The position numbers and the translations under genes were made by a program. The notes beneath the pieces are model-generated. The model did no database searches. It worked only from the letters and a program-made list of their open reading frames with translations, and was not told the origin of the DNA. DNA of 64,000 bases from positions 558,001 to 622,000 of the forward strand of contig JAACJP010000012.1 in assembly GCA_013368375.1 (NCBI GenBank), written 5' to 3'. This document shows positions 44,534 through 56,189 of the stretch, piece by piece. The first letter of the stretch is position 1. Each line of letters begins with the position of its first letter. Source of the DNA: Tricholomella constricta (lineage: Eukaryota > Basidiomycota > Agaricomycetes > Agaricales > Lyophyllaceae).

Positions 44534-45260
44534 ATGAAGCTCAACGCCGGTGCGTACCGTCTCCAACCCATCCAGGCTACTCGTATCTCTCATTCTGCGT
44601 TTCACCTGTAAAATTCTGTGGAGAATCGGGCTGGATGGCTGACTTGGCCTTTGGATGGACTTGGACACTCCAGTGAGCATACACTGACGATTTTCTCCAG
44701 ACGTCTCCTCCTCCCGACGCAAGTCCCGCAAGGCGCACTTCTCCGCGCCCTCCTCCATACGGAGGAAAATCATGTCCTCCGCCCTTTCTAAGGAGCTCCG
44801 TGCTAAGCACAACGTACGTCCCTCTGGTGGTCCTAAATTCTACATTTCTAGACGCAGATTTTCTATCAATCAGGCCCGTTCGCTGCCTGTTCGCAAGGAC
44901 GACGAGGTTCGCATTGTCAGGGGCAAGTACAAGGGTCGTGAGGGCAAGGTGACGCAGGTGTATCGCAAGAAATGGGTGATCCACGTCGACCGTGTGCAGC
45001 GTGACAAGTCAAATGGTGCTACCGCTCCCATCGGCATCCACCCCAGCAATGTAGTCATCACCACGATCAAGCTGGACAAGGATCGGTGCGTCAGGCTGGA
45101 AATCAATTTCGGAAACTCCCTTTGACAAAATTCATTTTAGCCGGGCAATTTTGGAGAGGAAAGACACGAAGAAGACGGAAGTGGCCTCTGGAGATGTTGA
45201 GATGGCTGAGGTACGTTCCTCTTAATTGCCTGTCATCTGTTTGCTCACGATCAGGTCTAG
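44534..45260 (+). CDS. RPL26: 60S ribosomal protein L26 (uL24)
   Basis: The first exon has only six full codons (MKLNAD after splicing). The chain continues [40 protein letters not shown], the KOW motif [54 protein letters not shown] and an acidic end GDVEMAEV. Five exons are visible, and the last holds only GTC TAG (45255-45260). uL24 binds 23S/28S-type rRNA near the peptide exit tunnel and acts early in 60S assembly. Short introns in the first codons are typical for fungal ribosomal protein genes. Confidence 0.97.
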
Positions 45261-45478
45261 TAATCCATCTCCTCGTTACCCTTATTTTCCTGCATATGTC
45301 ACTACCCAAAACCACCACCATGTATCTATGCTCACCGCACATGATATGTCATGACCTGCACTATGTCAATCTGTCGGATTAAGACGATCGCATGGTCTTA
45401 ACGCTAATGTGTTAGTACATGAATTACAGCAGTCCTGCAAGGTATAATATCTGTCCGATCGCAACACAAATCAGAGGT

Positions 45479-46400
45479 TTAAAAAATAACATCCTCGTCT
45501 TTACTGCTCAACAAGTCGACAGTTCGTTCAGCCTCCCGATCATCTGGGACTTCCTGAACCGAAGCCTCTTTCGCCGCAGCTTGCGCATCTCTCGCAGCTG
45601 TATCTCGTTTCTTCTTTCCCTGTACTTTCTTCAATCTAGACGGCGCGTTCAGGAGTAAAGAAACCTATCAATATCTTTAACCTTGACGCACCTGAAAAAC
45701 TCTTCTCGATCCATTTCATCCAGTTCGCTCATGATGTACTTGATAGTATTTTCCAGACGGGGGATGACGATGTGCTCGATCGCGTTAACGCGCCGATTCG
45801 TCGCTCGGATAACTTCGTCAAGGATTGTGAATGCCGTCTGAAGCGACGCAAGTTCTACCAGGGTCTCGATTGCTTTTGCGTAGACCTCCTTAGCTCTGAG
45901 CACCTGCTGGCCCCCGCGTCCCAGACCGGTCAAATTGAAATCTGTGTCTCAATGAGCACGGCACAAGCGGTGCAATCAGCCTCATGACGTACCGGTTCCA
46001 GCGACACGGTCAACCTCGAAGGCTGGGAGGACGACACCAGAAACGTTCTCCTGCTTAGCCTTTACCCTGAACGACGCCTGCTTTGCCTGTTCCTGCACAA
46101 GATACGCGATGTCCCCAGTTGCGTAGGTGACTTCCGCCATTGAAAACGATGCCAGCTGCATCACTCTGCCCATCTTTCGTTTTGCCTAAGACTTAGGTTA
46201 GTTAAGATCAATGTCAAAGGAGGGGTTATTCAACGTACCTCGTCGACCTTCCTCAGAATTGCACGGAATCGTGTTGTCAGCGCATCGCGTTTCTTTGCAA
46301 GAAGTGAGTGTCCAGTCTGCGCTCCTTTGAGCCGCAGTTTAGTATTCGTGAGCGCCATCCGCGTCGCAAATACATTTTCGCGGGCTCCTGCTCCTGACAT
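45479..46400 (-). CDS. VMA8: V-type proton ATPase subunit D
   Basis: Starts [20 protein letters not shown] at 46400. The coiled-coil central-stalk sequence is clear: [93 protein letters not shown] and [20 protein letters not shown]. The tail is acidic, ending DEDVIF with the TAA at 45479-45481. Subunit D is the rotor axle of the V1 sector that couples ATP hydrolysis to proton pumping at the vacuole and Golgi. At least five exons. It is convergent with RPL26 (218 bp apart) and divergent from the tRNA gene. Confidence 0.95.
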
Positions 46401-46511
46401 ATCTGAATCGAAATGAGAGGGACGTGAGGAAGCCGGCGCTCCTGTTTCTGGAACAAACTCTCACGGCTGCTTACGACATATATTATATATCACCTTCACA
46501 ATATATTTAAC

Positions 46512-46593
46512 GGGGGCATAGCTCAGTTGGGAGAGCAGCAGACTGAAGTGCTTTGAATTCTGAAGGTCCCGCGTTCAATCCGCGGTGCCCCCA
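46512..46593 (+). tRNA. tRNA-Phe (GAA) with short intron
   Basis: The acceptor stem GGGGGCA pairs with TGCCCCC (46586-46592). The D-arm is GCTCAGTTGGGAGAGC. The anticodon loop CTGAAG gives anticodon GAA. A roughly 9-nt insertion follows position 37 in the canonical intron place. The T-arm CCGCG-TTCAATC-CGCGG is perfect. A-box and B-box (GTTCAATCC) fit Pol III promoters, and a T-run follows directly as terminator. With this intron boundary the outermost anticodon-stem pair is a G-A mismatch, so the exact splice points are uncertain. Confidence 0.88.
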
Positions 46594-46599
46594 TTTTTC
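46594..46599 (+). terminator. Pol III T-run terminator of tRNA-Phe
   Basis: A TTTTTC run directly follows the discriminator base of the tRNA, the usual RNA polymerase III stop signal. Confidence 0.6.
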
Positions 46600-46720
46600 T
46601 TTCAGCGTCAGGCGCCCGAAGAATGTCAAGGACGGTGGTGATCCCTCCACATTCTCATTGTCCCCCTCAAATACGTGGAAAATGCATTCAATAAGGTGAA
46701 AAATATAATACACGAGTGCA

Positions 46721-48012
46721 CTACGCAATAGTGTACTTCCCATAATTTTTCTCTGGATCAAACACCTAATATGAAGACGTGTGTAAGCTCATGCAGGTGG
46801 ACTGTGAGATGATGACGAACCTCCCATCTAGATGCTGGGAATATGTGTTTGTTCCTCTGATAATAGCTCCTTTCGACGACTTTCCCAGCGTGCGACTCAT
46901 CCTTCTCTTTTGTCGCGTCTGCGAGCAAACGAACGTCGTCATGAACATCGAAGCTGAACAGGGGACCAGATTTCCCCCGCGCTTTGTTAACAATGAAGTC
47001 GTAGAAGGTATAATGCTGGGGAAGAATGAGTACGATGCCTGAGCAGAAGGTACCGACACTGACGTGGGGTATGATTAGGTCCTCCTATAGACGAGTATGA
47101 GTAGATTATCATGTGCTGGAGACTAGCTACATTACCTTGATATACATTAGGTTGTCCACGCTGACACCTCGCAGTTCTGGGAACTGTTGTCTACATTTCT
47201 CCAAGAAAGTGCTGATAGCGTCTCCTTTCTTGCACTAGATTGAAAGGCAAATTCAGTCTCGACGAGGAGCTCGTTGTAGATGCATGCTTACTGTGACACT
47301 TTTCCGATGTCCACTTCCGTCCCAGTACGAGTATACCACTTCAATATCCTCCTTCTTTATCATCTCCTGCTTCTCCAACCATTCTAGTCGGAGACGCTCG
47401 CGTTCCTTCCGTTCTGCTTCCTCGCGCTCTCTATCAGGGAGGAACGATGTGTCGACGTTGGGATTTTTGCGGAACTTGCTCCGTTTCGCAGGGGGAGTCT
47501 CTTCCTTGCCCTCGTCTGCCTCTTTCGAAGATCTATCCTCGTCGTCTGCCTTGGAAGAACCCTCATCCTCTTGCTCGTCATCCAAAACAAACGACAGGGT
47601 AGCTTTAGCGACTTTCTTGCGTTTCTTCAGCTTCCTTGTGTTGTCCCTAAACGGATTCTCCACAACCTATAAGCCATCCGATTTCTTGAAGCAAAAAGGA
47701 ACAGGGAAAGGATGCGAGATAATCAATGAGAACATACTTTATTTCGTTGGACTTCGCGGCCTCCCGCGCCTTTGCTTCCTCCAGTTCCTTTCTTCTCTGC
47801 TGAAAGTCTTCAAGTCGAACCAAACCGACTGTACTGTGTTTCAAAGTGTCTTCCATGGAATCATGTTGGCCAACGAATCGGTTTGATGAAGGTCGTGCCT
47901 TTTCCGTCTCGTTAATGAGAGTTTGCTTCTGCCGCTCAAATTCCTCTCGCATTTGAGTGCGCTGTTTTGCGAGAGCATCTTCTCGTCGGCCTTCCGCTTT
48001 GCTCGTGGACAT
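46721..48012 (-). CDS. XAP5/FAM50-family nuclear protein
   Basis: Starts [20 protein letters not shown] at 48012. N-terminal coiled coil, then [20 protein letters not shown]. The second exon group has [12 protein letters not shown], a long acidic stretch, [37 protein letters not shown] and DGSGHRKS. The conserved C-terminal domain follows: [31 protein letters not shown] [60 protein letters not shown] and [14 protein letters not shown]. It ends with a TAG at 46721-46723. This family (plant XCT, human FAM50) is nuclear and linked to splicing, small-RNA production and heterochromatin control. It is divergent from the uS13m gene, 128 bp apart. All diagnostic blocks are present. Confidence 0.93.
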
Positions 48013-48140
48013 CGTGGTGGTTTGACAAGCGTGAATTTTGTCGGAGTATAAATTTGACGTCCGTGACATTTCCGTGACTTGGCATAAATTTCGAAAGTTC
48101 AGATTTACTGTCACTCGTCTCGCACTGAGGCTTCGTCAAT
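48013..48140. promoter_or_regulatory. Short bidirectional promoter XAP5 / uS13m
   Basis: 128 bp between the two start codons must serve both genes. Confidence 0.6.
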
Positions 48141-48738
48141 ATGGTTCACATTCTTGGTGTAAACCTGCGGGACACACATGTTGCACGGGTGAGTAAACCA
48201 CTGGCAATGAGAACGAGTGTTAACGAACCTGTAACAGTTTGCACTTACAAAATTCTATGGCATTGGCCACCACACTGCACACCGGCTCTGTGCCCGCCTA
48301 CAAATTTACGACAAGTGTAAAATGAAAGACTTGTCACCATATCAAATTACCGCCCTTGCTTCTTTCCTTTCCTCTCCCAGCACATCCCCACCCCCACCTC
48401 GATATCCCCTCGCCGAACCCAGCTTCGTCCCACCTCCGCCAAACAAATCCATGCAGGAGGTGCAAAACGAATTCAATGCGCTGAAAGCCGCGCGAGAGGC
48501 GAAGAAGCTGAAGCGGGCCAAATATGCTGGTGTTGCTCCAAAGGCGTCGCCTGACCCATTGAAAGATCTCAAGATCGAGTCGGAGTTGAGGAGAATTATT
48601 CGGGAAAATATTGGACACCAACGGATGATAGGGAGCTACGTTGGAAGAAGGCATGCTATGCATTTGCCAGTCAGAGGACAGAACACTCAGTCCAACGCCA
48701 AAACCGCCAAGAAGCTCAACCAGCTGGACCGGTATTGA
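48141..48738 (+). CDS. SWS2: Mitochondrial small-subunit ribosomal protein uS13m
   Basis: Two exons (48141-48188, 48238-48738) give 182 residues. Starts MVHILGVNLRDTHVARFALT, then KFYGIGHHTAHRLCARLQIY. It ends ESELRRIIRENIGHQRMIGS, YVGRRHAMHLPVRGQNTQSN and AKTAKKLNQLDRY. The RGQNTxxNAxT tail is the uS13 signature that contacts the decoding region and P-site tRNA. A Pro-rich insertion in the middle (SPSTSPPPPRYPL) separates the N- and C-terminal parts. There is no long presequence, so import would use an internal signal (inference). Confidence 0.93.
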
Positions 48739-48923
48739 AATAGAGGTGGTTTTCTGTAATTATTTCTCATGATCCATCCCTAGTAAAGTACCAATAATTT
48801 GCGGCATGGAAATGAGGAGAAGAGTAGGTATGTCCCCCCGTGGAGGTCGTAATTTACGGGATGCGCAACCATTTTCCAAATCACCCTCGGCGTGACATCA
48901 CGCGTCTGTGTGACCTCTACTAA

Positions 48924-49733
48924 ATGGCGACGACCAGCAAGCAATATAAGAATATCGGTGAAGACCTCTGGAAAGGTCGAGCTGAGAAGATTGTGAGCTT
49001 TGATAAATGATTCATTCGCTTTCAATCCCAACTCTCACAGAATGCAGAATTGTTTGCCCTAACGTATGGAGCCCTGGTTGTACAACTCATTCAGGATTAC
49101 GAGGATTATGCCGAGGTGAACAAGCAGCTCGAGAAGATGGGCTACAACATCGGAACCCGCTTAATTGAGGATTTCTTGGCAAAGAGTGGGATTGGGAGAT
49201 GTGCAGATTTTAAAGAGGTAGGGGAGGTGGTATCGAAGGTGAGTCTCTTCGATCTTGTACAGCACTCAAGCTCACGGACGGAATACTGGACCGGGGATCG
49301 TTAGGTTGGATTCAAGTCGTTCCTTAATATCACACCCACCATCACACATGGAGTCCCTCCTCCCCCACCATCGCCGAGACCTGACAGTGGCGCTTTTGTA
49401 GCACAAGCATCTGCTGGATCGACTTTCACACTGACGCTTGACGAAAACCCACTTGCGGAGTTTGTAGAGCTCCCTGAGGAGGTTTTAGAAGGCGGTCTTT
49501 GGTTCAGTAACGTTCTATGCGGTGTGATACGCGGTGCACTAGAGATGGTGAGCGATCGTGACGAATGGATCTACATAATGCCTCAGCACTCATGTGAGTG
49601 TGATACCCTCAAGGTCCAAATGCAGGTGCAGGTGGATTTCATATCCGACGTTCTTCGCGGGGATGAGGCCACCGAAATACGAGTCAAACTTGTCAAATAC
49701 CTCGAAGAAGAAGTCCCTGTAGGGGATGATTAG
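48924..49733 (+). CDS. BET3: TRAPP complex subunit Bet3 (TRAPPC3)
   Basis: Starts [20 protein letters not shown], then [91 protein letters not shown] and [14 protein letters not shown]. The C-terminus is [20 protein letters not shown]. It keeps the Cys of the IGRC motif that is fatty-acylated in yeast and mammalian Bet3. The fungal insertion [17 protein letters not shown] sits in a loop. Introns: about 49,000-49,040, 49,240-49,304, and a 66-nt stop-free one at about 49,549-49,614 whose removal restores the conserved EMVQM junction. TRAPP tethers vesicles and activates Ypt1/Rab1 at the Golgi. Confidence 0.95.
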
Positions 49734-51313
49734 GTCTGAAAACATCAGTTTTAACTGTATGACACTGACGCAAGGTTGTTCTATCAACTGCTGTTTATAC
49801 CACGAGCTAACCTAGCGGCGTTTCACGTCATTTCAATAGATGTTTCAAAAAGAACTTTTTCTTTGACGCCTTCCGGAATTATATGATCACGAGGAAGCAG
49901 GTGCTTTCGGAATCACAAGGCCGCAGATCCCATTCGGCTCTCCCATTTACCCATTTGAGCTTGGATGTTACGACGAGGCCACCACCACCCTTCTGTTAAT
50001 AGAATCAATCTCTGGCTATCTTGTCACAGCAAGCTGTCGTCACGAAAATTCAGATCCGTCCGACGTCCCATAGCATGCGTAACCCAGCTAAAGAAGCATC
50101 GAACTGACACAGTACCGCTGGGATTTCCGTAATGCATGTGTGATCGGACTGTCAAGTCGTGCTTTATGGTGAGCCATGCAATCTCCATGAGTTCCCTCTG
50201 GATGACCTTGGTGGTGTGGTTCCCAGCCCCTCCGCAATGAGATTTTTTACACGTCTGCATGGTTTCAGATCAAGAACAGTGAAAATCAAATCGTATGCAG
50301 AATTGAATATGTATCACTCAAGGAAAGCACGATAGCCGTAAGTACTCATGATATAGGTCAAAAAGCATAACTCAAAAGGTATAGCATACAACATTCGAAC
50401 AGAAGACCTTATGGGACCAGATTGAGGACGAGCGGAGAAAACGAAGTCTCGTTAATAGCGAAGCGGTAAGGTCACCGACGGATAATTGATGATGAAACGA
50501 TTTATTGAAAGCCCTGTTTTCGTGCACTCAATTGAATATTCAGGAAATGCAGAATAATAAAAATGACGCACATTCCTTGGCTGAGCACTCGCGGCCGTGG
50601 GGCGAACTCTTACATGGCTTCCACGGCGATGTAGTCCCAGAGCAGCAAATTGGGAAACGACGGAGGTTTAAATTTGTTGCGATACACAGGCTGAGAATGG
50701 GCGTCTTCATGACGATTTGCGCTTTCAGCACGTTTCGCGATACTTTTGTCGCGTCCCGATTTTCGCGTCCCCAAAGGCTGGGTGACATGATTTTAGACCA
50801 GCGGCTGGCCGTGCCAAGCACGCAAAGAGCTGGATTACGGTTGATACACGTCAGGTGCTTTACTGACGGAAACTCTATGGCCTTCAAAAAAAATGGAAAC
50901 CTTCAATTACAAGGGAATAGGTTAGGGAATATCGGTCATTGTCGTGGAAGTTTGAAGTAGTTTTGAAGCGCCTCGACTTTGCAGTCACGACAATTGAGCA
51001 AACATCTCAAGCGTCGACGCATGGCAGTGGCGTGCTTCCAAAAGCGCGGGAAGAATTTGTTGTAAGGTCAGTGACCATGATCTCATGATCTTCATGCGCA
51101 GCGCATGGAGGCTTGGAAAGTGGGTGTGCAGACGCGTCAGAAGATTGTCAGAGAATATTCAGGATCTTGTGACGATACCTGAACTAACTGCGAAGAGGAG
51201 CAGGCAAGTAAACGAACGTGAACATAATGTGGCATCCATCAGCAAAGTCATCGCAATCTAAACTTAGACCTGACCCCAGTTGCAAGAAAAATTACTCATC
51301 CTCGGCGACCACA
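49734..51313. other. 1.6-kb intergenic region, one possible minus-strand coding stretch
   Basis: No family is recognised. On the - strand a frame from 50260 to 50024 (MQTCKKSHCGGAGNHTTK, RELMEIAWLTIKHDLTVRSH) and, after a gap, 49990-49880 (KGGGGLVVTSKLKWVNGRAE) look more protein-like than random sequence and could be exons of one small gene. The rest shows nothing beyond the BUD23 promoter near 51,200-51,313. Confidence 0.35.
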
Positions 51314-52442
51314 ATGTCAAGACCAGAACTTCAGGCACCTCCAGAGATAGTATGTCCCAGTCTCAGCCACAGCGGAAATGTCGCTTAATATTCCCAACTT
51401 CTGAAAAGTATTATGGCGATACCGAGGCGAAAAAATACACTCAAAAGTAGCTTGAACTTTTCGACGATTTCAAACCATGGGCTGATCGTAGCATCGTGCA
51501 GCACTCGAAATCAGCAGATTCAAGCGAACATGACATATAGAGTCTTAGAACTCTTGAATCTGCCCCCAGACGAGCCGGCTTTTCTACTCGATATCGGTTG
51601 CGGTTCGGGTCTATCTGGGGAAATTCTCGATGAGGAGGGATACATTTGGACTGGGGTCGACATCGCGCCCAGTATGCTTGGTGCGAGATTTTTTCCTTTA
51701 CCTTCTCTAGTAAGAAGCCTGCCTAAGTACTTGTGTCAGAGGTTGCGTTAGAAAGGGAGGTCGAGGGTGATCTTTTCCTGCAAGATATCGGCCAGGGTTT
51801 TGGATTTCGACCAGGAAGCTTCGATGGCGCAATCAGGTACGCAAGGAATCTATGGGCTGAAATACTGCTAAGATTTTATCAGTATTTCCGTACTTCAATG
51901 GCTTCTGAACGCAGAAACTTCGCATCCAACATCTTCACCCCCACACCGACTAAATCGTTTCTTCACCACCCTGCATTCCGCACTTCGCAACCCTTCGCGT
52001 GCTGTCTTCCAGTTCTACCCTTCCTCAGACGACCAAATACAACTTATCACCTCAACCGCGCAAAAAGCTGGCTTTGGAGGAGGCATCGTCGTTGATTACC
52101 CCAATTCGAAAAAGGCCAAGAAGGTATTTCTGTGCTTGTTCGTAGGAGGCGGAGGAACGCAGCAACAGGTGCCAACGGGTTTGCAGGGCGAGGAAGAGGA
52201 CGATAGCAGGGTTAGATTTGAGAGACGTCGAGACCGAGAACGGGGGAAGACGAAGAAAGGGAAGAGGAAGAGCGTGAAGGACAGGGACTGGATATTGAAG
52301 AAGAAAGAGGTGACATTTTCTCAACTCGACACTGACTCCTAGATACTGAGTGTTTTTTTTCTAGCTGTACCGCAAGCGCGGAAAGGAGGACGTTCCATTG
52401 GACTCGAAATACACGGGCCGAAGGCGGAAAGCAGTTTTCTAA
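51314..52442 (+). CDS. BUD23: 18S rRNA (guanine-N7) methyltransferase Bud23
   Basis: Starts MSRPELQAPPEI. Exon 2 gives YGDTEAKKYTQN and exon 3 QIQANMTYRVLELLNLPPDE. The SAM-binding motif LLDIGCGSGLSGEILDEEGY, WTGVDIAPSML and the acidic motif after GDLFLQDIGQGFGFRPGSFD follow. Then come HRLNRFFTTLHSALRNPSRA, VFQFYPSSDDQIQLITSTAQ, KAGFGGGIVVDYPNSKKAKK, and the basic C-terminal tail KKKELYRKRGKEDVPLDSKY-TGRRRKAVF. It methylates a conserved guanine of 18S rRNA during 40S maturation and works with Trm112. Convergent with BCS1, 66 bp between stops. Confidence 0.95.
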
Positions 52443-52508
52443 CGCATATTTCTCTGACCTCACTTAGCATCATTTTGCATTATGCACGAGTATGTAGCAG
52501 GAATACTC

Positions 52509-54239
52509 TCATGTCCGTTTAGTAACGAAAAGCTCTCGACATCCCGCTAGAGCATCTCTTGCATTGTTCCGTATGAACAATCCCTGCAAAGCAGCCATAC
52601 TCACCCTCTTCCCAGCTTTCCTTTCGGCATCCACAATCTCCTCCAGTGTATTGGCAAGTCGCTGTACTTCATCCTCCGGTAGTTCCTCGCTGCCTCCATA
52701 GAACCGCGTGAACAGCGTCTTCGCCTGCACCGAACTGGAGTCATCGATCAGCTCCGATACATCAACGCGGCCAGGTCGAATGAGTGCAGGGTCTAATTTT
52801 TCAACGTGATTGGTCGTCATAAATATGATGCGCTCTTCCCCTGAGGCCACGCCATCCAGAGCGTTCAAGAAGCCGGAGAACGTAACGGAGGATTGATACC
52901 TGTGATGTGAAGTCCGTAAATATATCATTTCTGACAGATTGTTAGTGATCCCTTACCCGTCTTCGGTAGTTTGGACCCGCTTGTTAAATGCAGCATCAAC
53001 ATCTTCAATCAACACGAAACTGCGTTCTGGGGCGTTCGACAGTAGGTGATTTAATTTATCGTCTGCAAGCCCTCTTTCAGACAGATTCAACAGACAGATG
53101 TCGTATGAAAGCGAGCCAGCCAAAGCCTGAATGAAGGAGGTTTTCCCAGAGCCGGGAGGGCCATGTAGCAGGTATCCCCGACGATAGGGAATTCCTTGAA
53201 AATTTTTGAGTCGTGCGCACTGAGGAAGGGCGACATGGTGAAATGGGTATACCTCGGTCAGCGTACCACTGCCTTCTTTCGAGGAATGACTTGACATCCT
53301 CTTCAATTTTGTTGCCAACTCCTGGTTCGAGGACAACGCTCTGAAGGGGCCGTTTCCGGCGTGGTTGACCGAAAGGCTTCCACTCAATTCCCCATGCGGT
53401 GTGTATCACGAGTTTTCCTTCATGCCCCTTCATTGCAAGATCCCGAGCCTCGGAAAGTAATCGAGGAAACAAAGCACGATCTCGAGACAGTGTGGTGAGA
53501 GTAACGGTCTCCCATGGAACTCCAGACATGAGCTGCATAGATCTTGTCTCCCGTTCACGTTTAACCTGAAAGATAATCTTAATACGTATCCAATTGGAAG
53601 GGAGCGGTGGCAAACCTGCATCCAGGCTCCTTGGTACTTGAACCAATGTGTACCTGGGCCAGCAACCAACTTGAAGAGCGCTGAGGAGCTTCCATTTTTG
53701 CGGTGCTCGATCATTGTCTCCACACTGAGTTGATGACTCCGGACCCAAGGTGCCGAGCGAGAGGTGTTCGCGGCAGACTTGGCTTGGTTGGCCATCCACC
53801 CAAGGAACCACTCATATGCCCGGTCTTTGTTATTTATTTCAAGGGTGACGAGCATTCGTCTGCGAACAGCTGTTGTCCCGAGTACAAGTCCTTGGCGCAT
53901 AACTGTTAAGCCGACGCCTAAACCCTGGAAACATCTCATCGTTGTATTATGAAGCTGAATGGATTCAAGAAACATACCATGAGGCCAAATCCAGCTTGAA
54001 AGTATGGACTATGCTTGACATGTTCGACCCGTCAAGGAATAGAATATTGTAGAAACCGGGACGTACTTATTTTCCAGAAAACCTCCGAGGAACGACGTCC
54101 CAGAAGAGGGCTCAACATTCACGACAGGAGCTTCCAAAGGCTCAGACGGAGGAGGCTGCTTTATCGACGGCGTAGGAGCCGCTAGGTCGGATGCGGATGC
54201 CATGGAGTCAATACTTGCAGTTGAACGTCCAACTGGCAT
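52509..54239 (-). CDS. BCS1: Mitochondrial AAA chaperone Bcs1
   Basis: The N-terminal part has a Pro/Ala-rich leader ([20 protein letters not shown]). A hydrophobic segment and the BCS1_N domain follow: [60 protein letters not shown]. The AAA module has [20 protein letters not shown] (Walker A), [11 protein letters not shown] (Walker B), [40 protein letters not shown], and a C-terminal extension ending FVTKRT. Bcs1 moves the folded Rieske iron-sulfur protein across the inner membrane into complex III. It uses an internal targeting signal behind the single membrane helix, consistent with this layout. Start at 54239; a second Met 12 residues later is possible. Confidence 0.94.
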
Positions 54240-54493
54240 ATCCGAATGGAGATTGTGAGTTTGTCGTCAGAACTTCAATTGCCGACTCTGTGATGATATG
54301 TTAGCGAATTGAGAAATCGGTTGTTTGAAGTCGACTTGAAGTTGGGGACATGAAAGCCAACAAAGGGCTGGAAAGGTATATGTAAAAGGAAAACGCGGGC
54401 GGAAGACGCGTCGCGTATGCAAACAAAAAATTCAACACGTTCCAGACACGCCCTTTATCTAGGCACTGATACAGTGCTCTCTTCCAACTCGCC

Positions 54494-56189
54494 ATGCATT
54501 TACCATCTGGGATCACAGAGGCCTATACTGTTCTAGGGCTGGAACAGGTGAATTTTGATTGCTTTTCTGTAGGCGTCTCGGCCTCACACCTCTCACTCCA
54601 GGGGGCATCGTTGGAATTGGTAAAGAGCGCGTATAAGCAGGTGAGCGGTCAATTCTCTGCTATCTTAGTCGCGAACGCGTCTTATATGTCTCTTAGATTG
54701 CTCTGCGCACGCATCCCGACAAGAATTTTGGCAATTCTAGTGCCACTCAGGAATTCCAAAAAGTCAGCGAGGCGTACCGCATTCTTCTGAAGCATTTGGA
54801 CAGGAACGACGGCTTTGAAGACTCCGAGTCTGAATATGAGGACTACGATTACGATTTCGAAAACGAAGACGAAGATGATGAGTACATGGACTACATATAC
54901 AAGTGAGCACTTCGTCCTCCATGTTGATGTCAACGCTTCTGAGTATCACCTTTAGAAAACTCTTTGAATACCTGATGCGGGGCGAGGCCTACACTTTCTA
55001 TGCTCGTGAGTTGACTTTGTCACTTCATTCAAAGTATATAAAAATATGGTGCTTAACATGTTTGTCCAGGCACTCATCGCGAGCGACCACGAGTGAAGGA
55101 GGAGTCGCTAGAGCAATATCTCGCACGTGTTCAACGAGCTGTCGAAGAACAGAGAGCAGGCGCAGAACGCCGGGAGAGAGAGTCAGTGGCGCGCAAGGCA
55201 AGAGTGGAACGAGAACGCGACGAAGGTAAGGATTGTGTTTCATTCATGTCCTTTCGGAACTTATATCTCGATAGAGCGCAAGGCGACTGAAGAACGCCAG
55301 AGAGCCAGGCTTCTGAATAAAAAGGCAGAGGCACAATCCCAGCGGCAGAAAAACGAGCAAACATTACGCCTGCGCCAACAACGGAGTCAAATTGCTCGAT
55401 CAGCTGTCTTTGCGGCCGCAAGAGCTGGTGACGCGAAGAAAGTAAAGAAGGGTATATGGGAGGACGATATTGACGCTGCTGGTGGCGAAGTGAAAGAAGG
55501 ATGTCAGGAATTCGTGGAAGTTTTACCCACCGACCCACTGGAGACTCTGCTCCACATTGCTGCGAGGTGCGGGGATCATCATCTCGTCAGATGGCTCGGT
55601 GGCCACGGTAAAGCCCCCATTAGTCACGTATAACCCTCAAGCTGATATTTGCTTAGGTGCTGAACTTGAAGAGAGGGATTCCGCTGGATTTACGGCCTTC
55701 CACGTTGCCCTACAGAGTGGTCATATTGCTGTCGTGGCTTACTTTTTCGAAGAACATGCGTCTAGTGACGACACATCAGACCTGTACGACGTACCCCCAT
55801 CCGCTTCTTTGCTTTCCCTCGCTGTCGATTCATTTGAACCGGAACTGGTCTGGATGATCCTGGACAAAAAACTCGCCAGTAAGCACGATCTGGATGCCGC
55901 CTGGGATCGCGTCACAAGCGACCAAGGAAGCCTGATGAAGGAAAATAAGAATGTCGAGAAGGTCAACGATATTATGCAACTGCTCTCGCGCTATGGCGGA
56001 TTTACCCGATCTCCAGGCGACGCACAGCACGCCTCAATCGCGAAACATTTGTATCGAAAACCATTTGCTGAACACGCCACATACCAGGATTCAAAGCCTG
56101 TACCACAGGCGGGACACTTATTTCGGGGTCGGGGACGGGGACGAGGACGGGGACGGGGTTCGGATGCACCTTCCACAGCGACGCGTTGA
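54494..56189 (+). CDS. DnaJ-ankyrin protein with C-terminal RG repeats
   Basis: The N-terminal J domain is split by introns: TEAYTVLGLEQGASLELVKS, AYKQIALRTHPDKNFGNSS (HPD present), TQEFQKVSEAYRILLKHLDR. A strongly acidic stretch (EYEDYDYDFENEDEDDEYMD) follows, then a long charged coiled coil (KEESLEQYLARVQRAVEEQR, ATEERQRARLLNKKAEAQSQ). Next come ankyrin-like repeats (TLLHIAARCGDHHLVRWLGG, GFTAFHVALQSGHIAVVAYF) and a C-terminal RGRGRGRGRGRG tail before the TGA at 56187-56189. It is a predicted Hsp70 co-chaperone. The RG tail suggests RNA or ribosome contact (inference). It is divergent from BCS1, 254 bp apart. I do not recognise a named orthologue. Confidence 0.82.
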
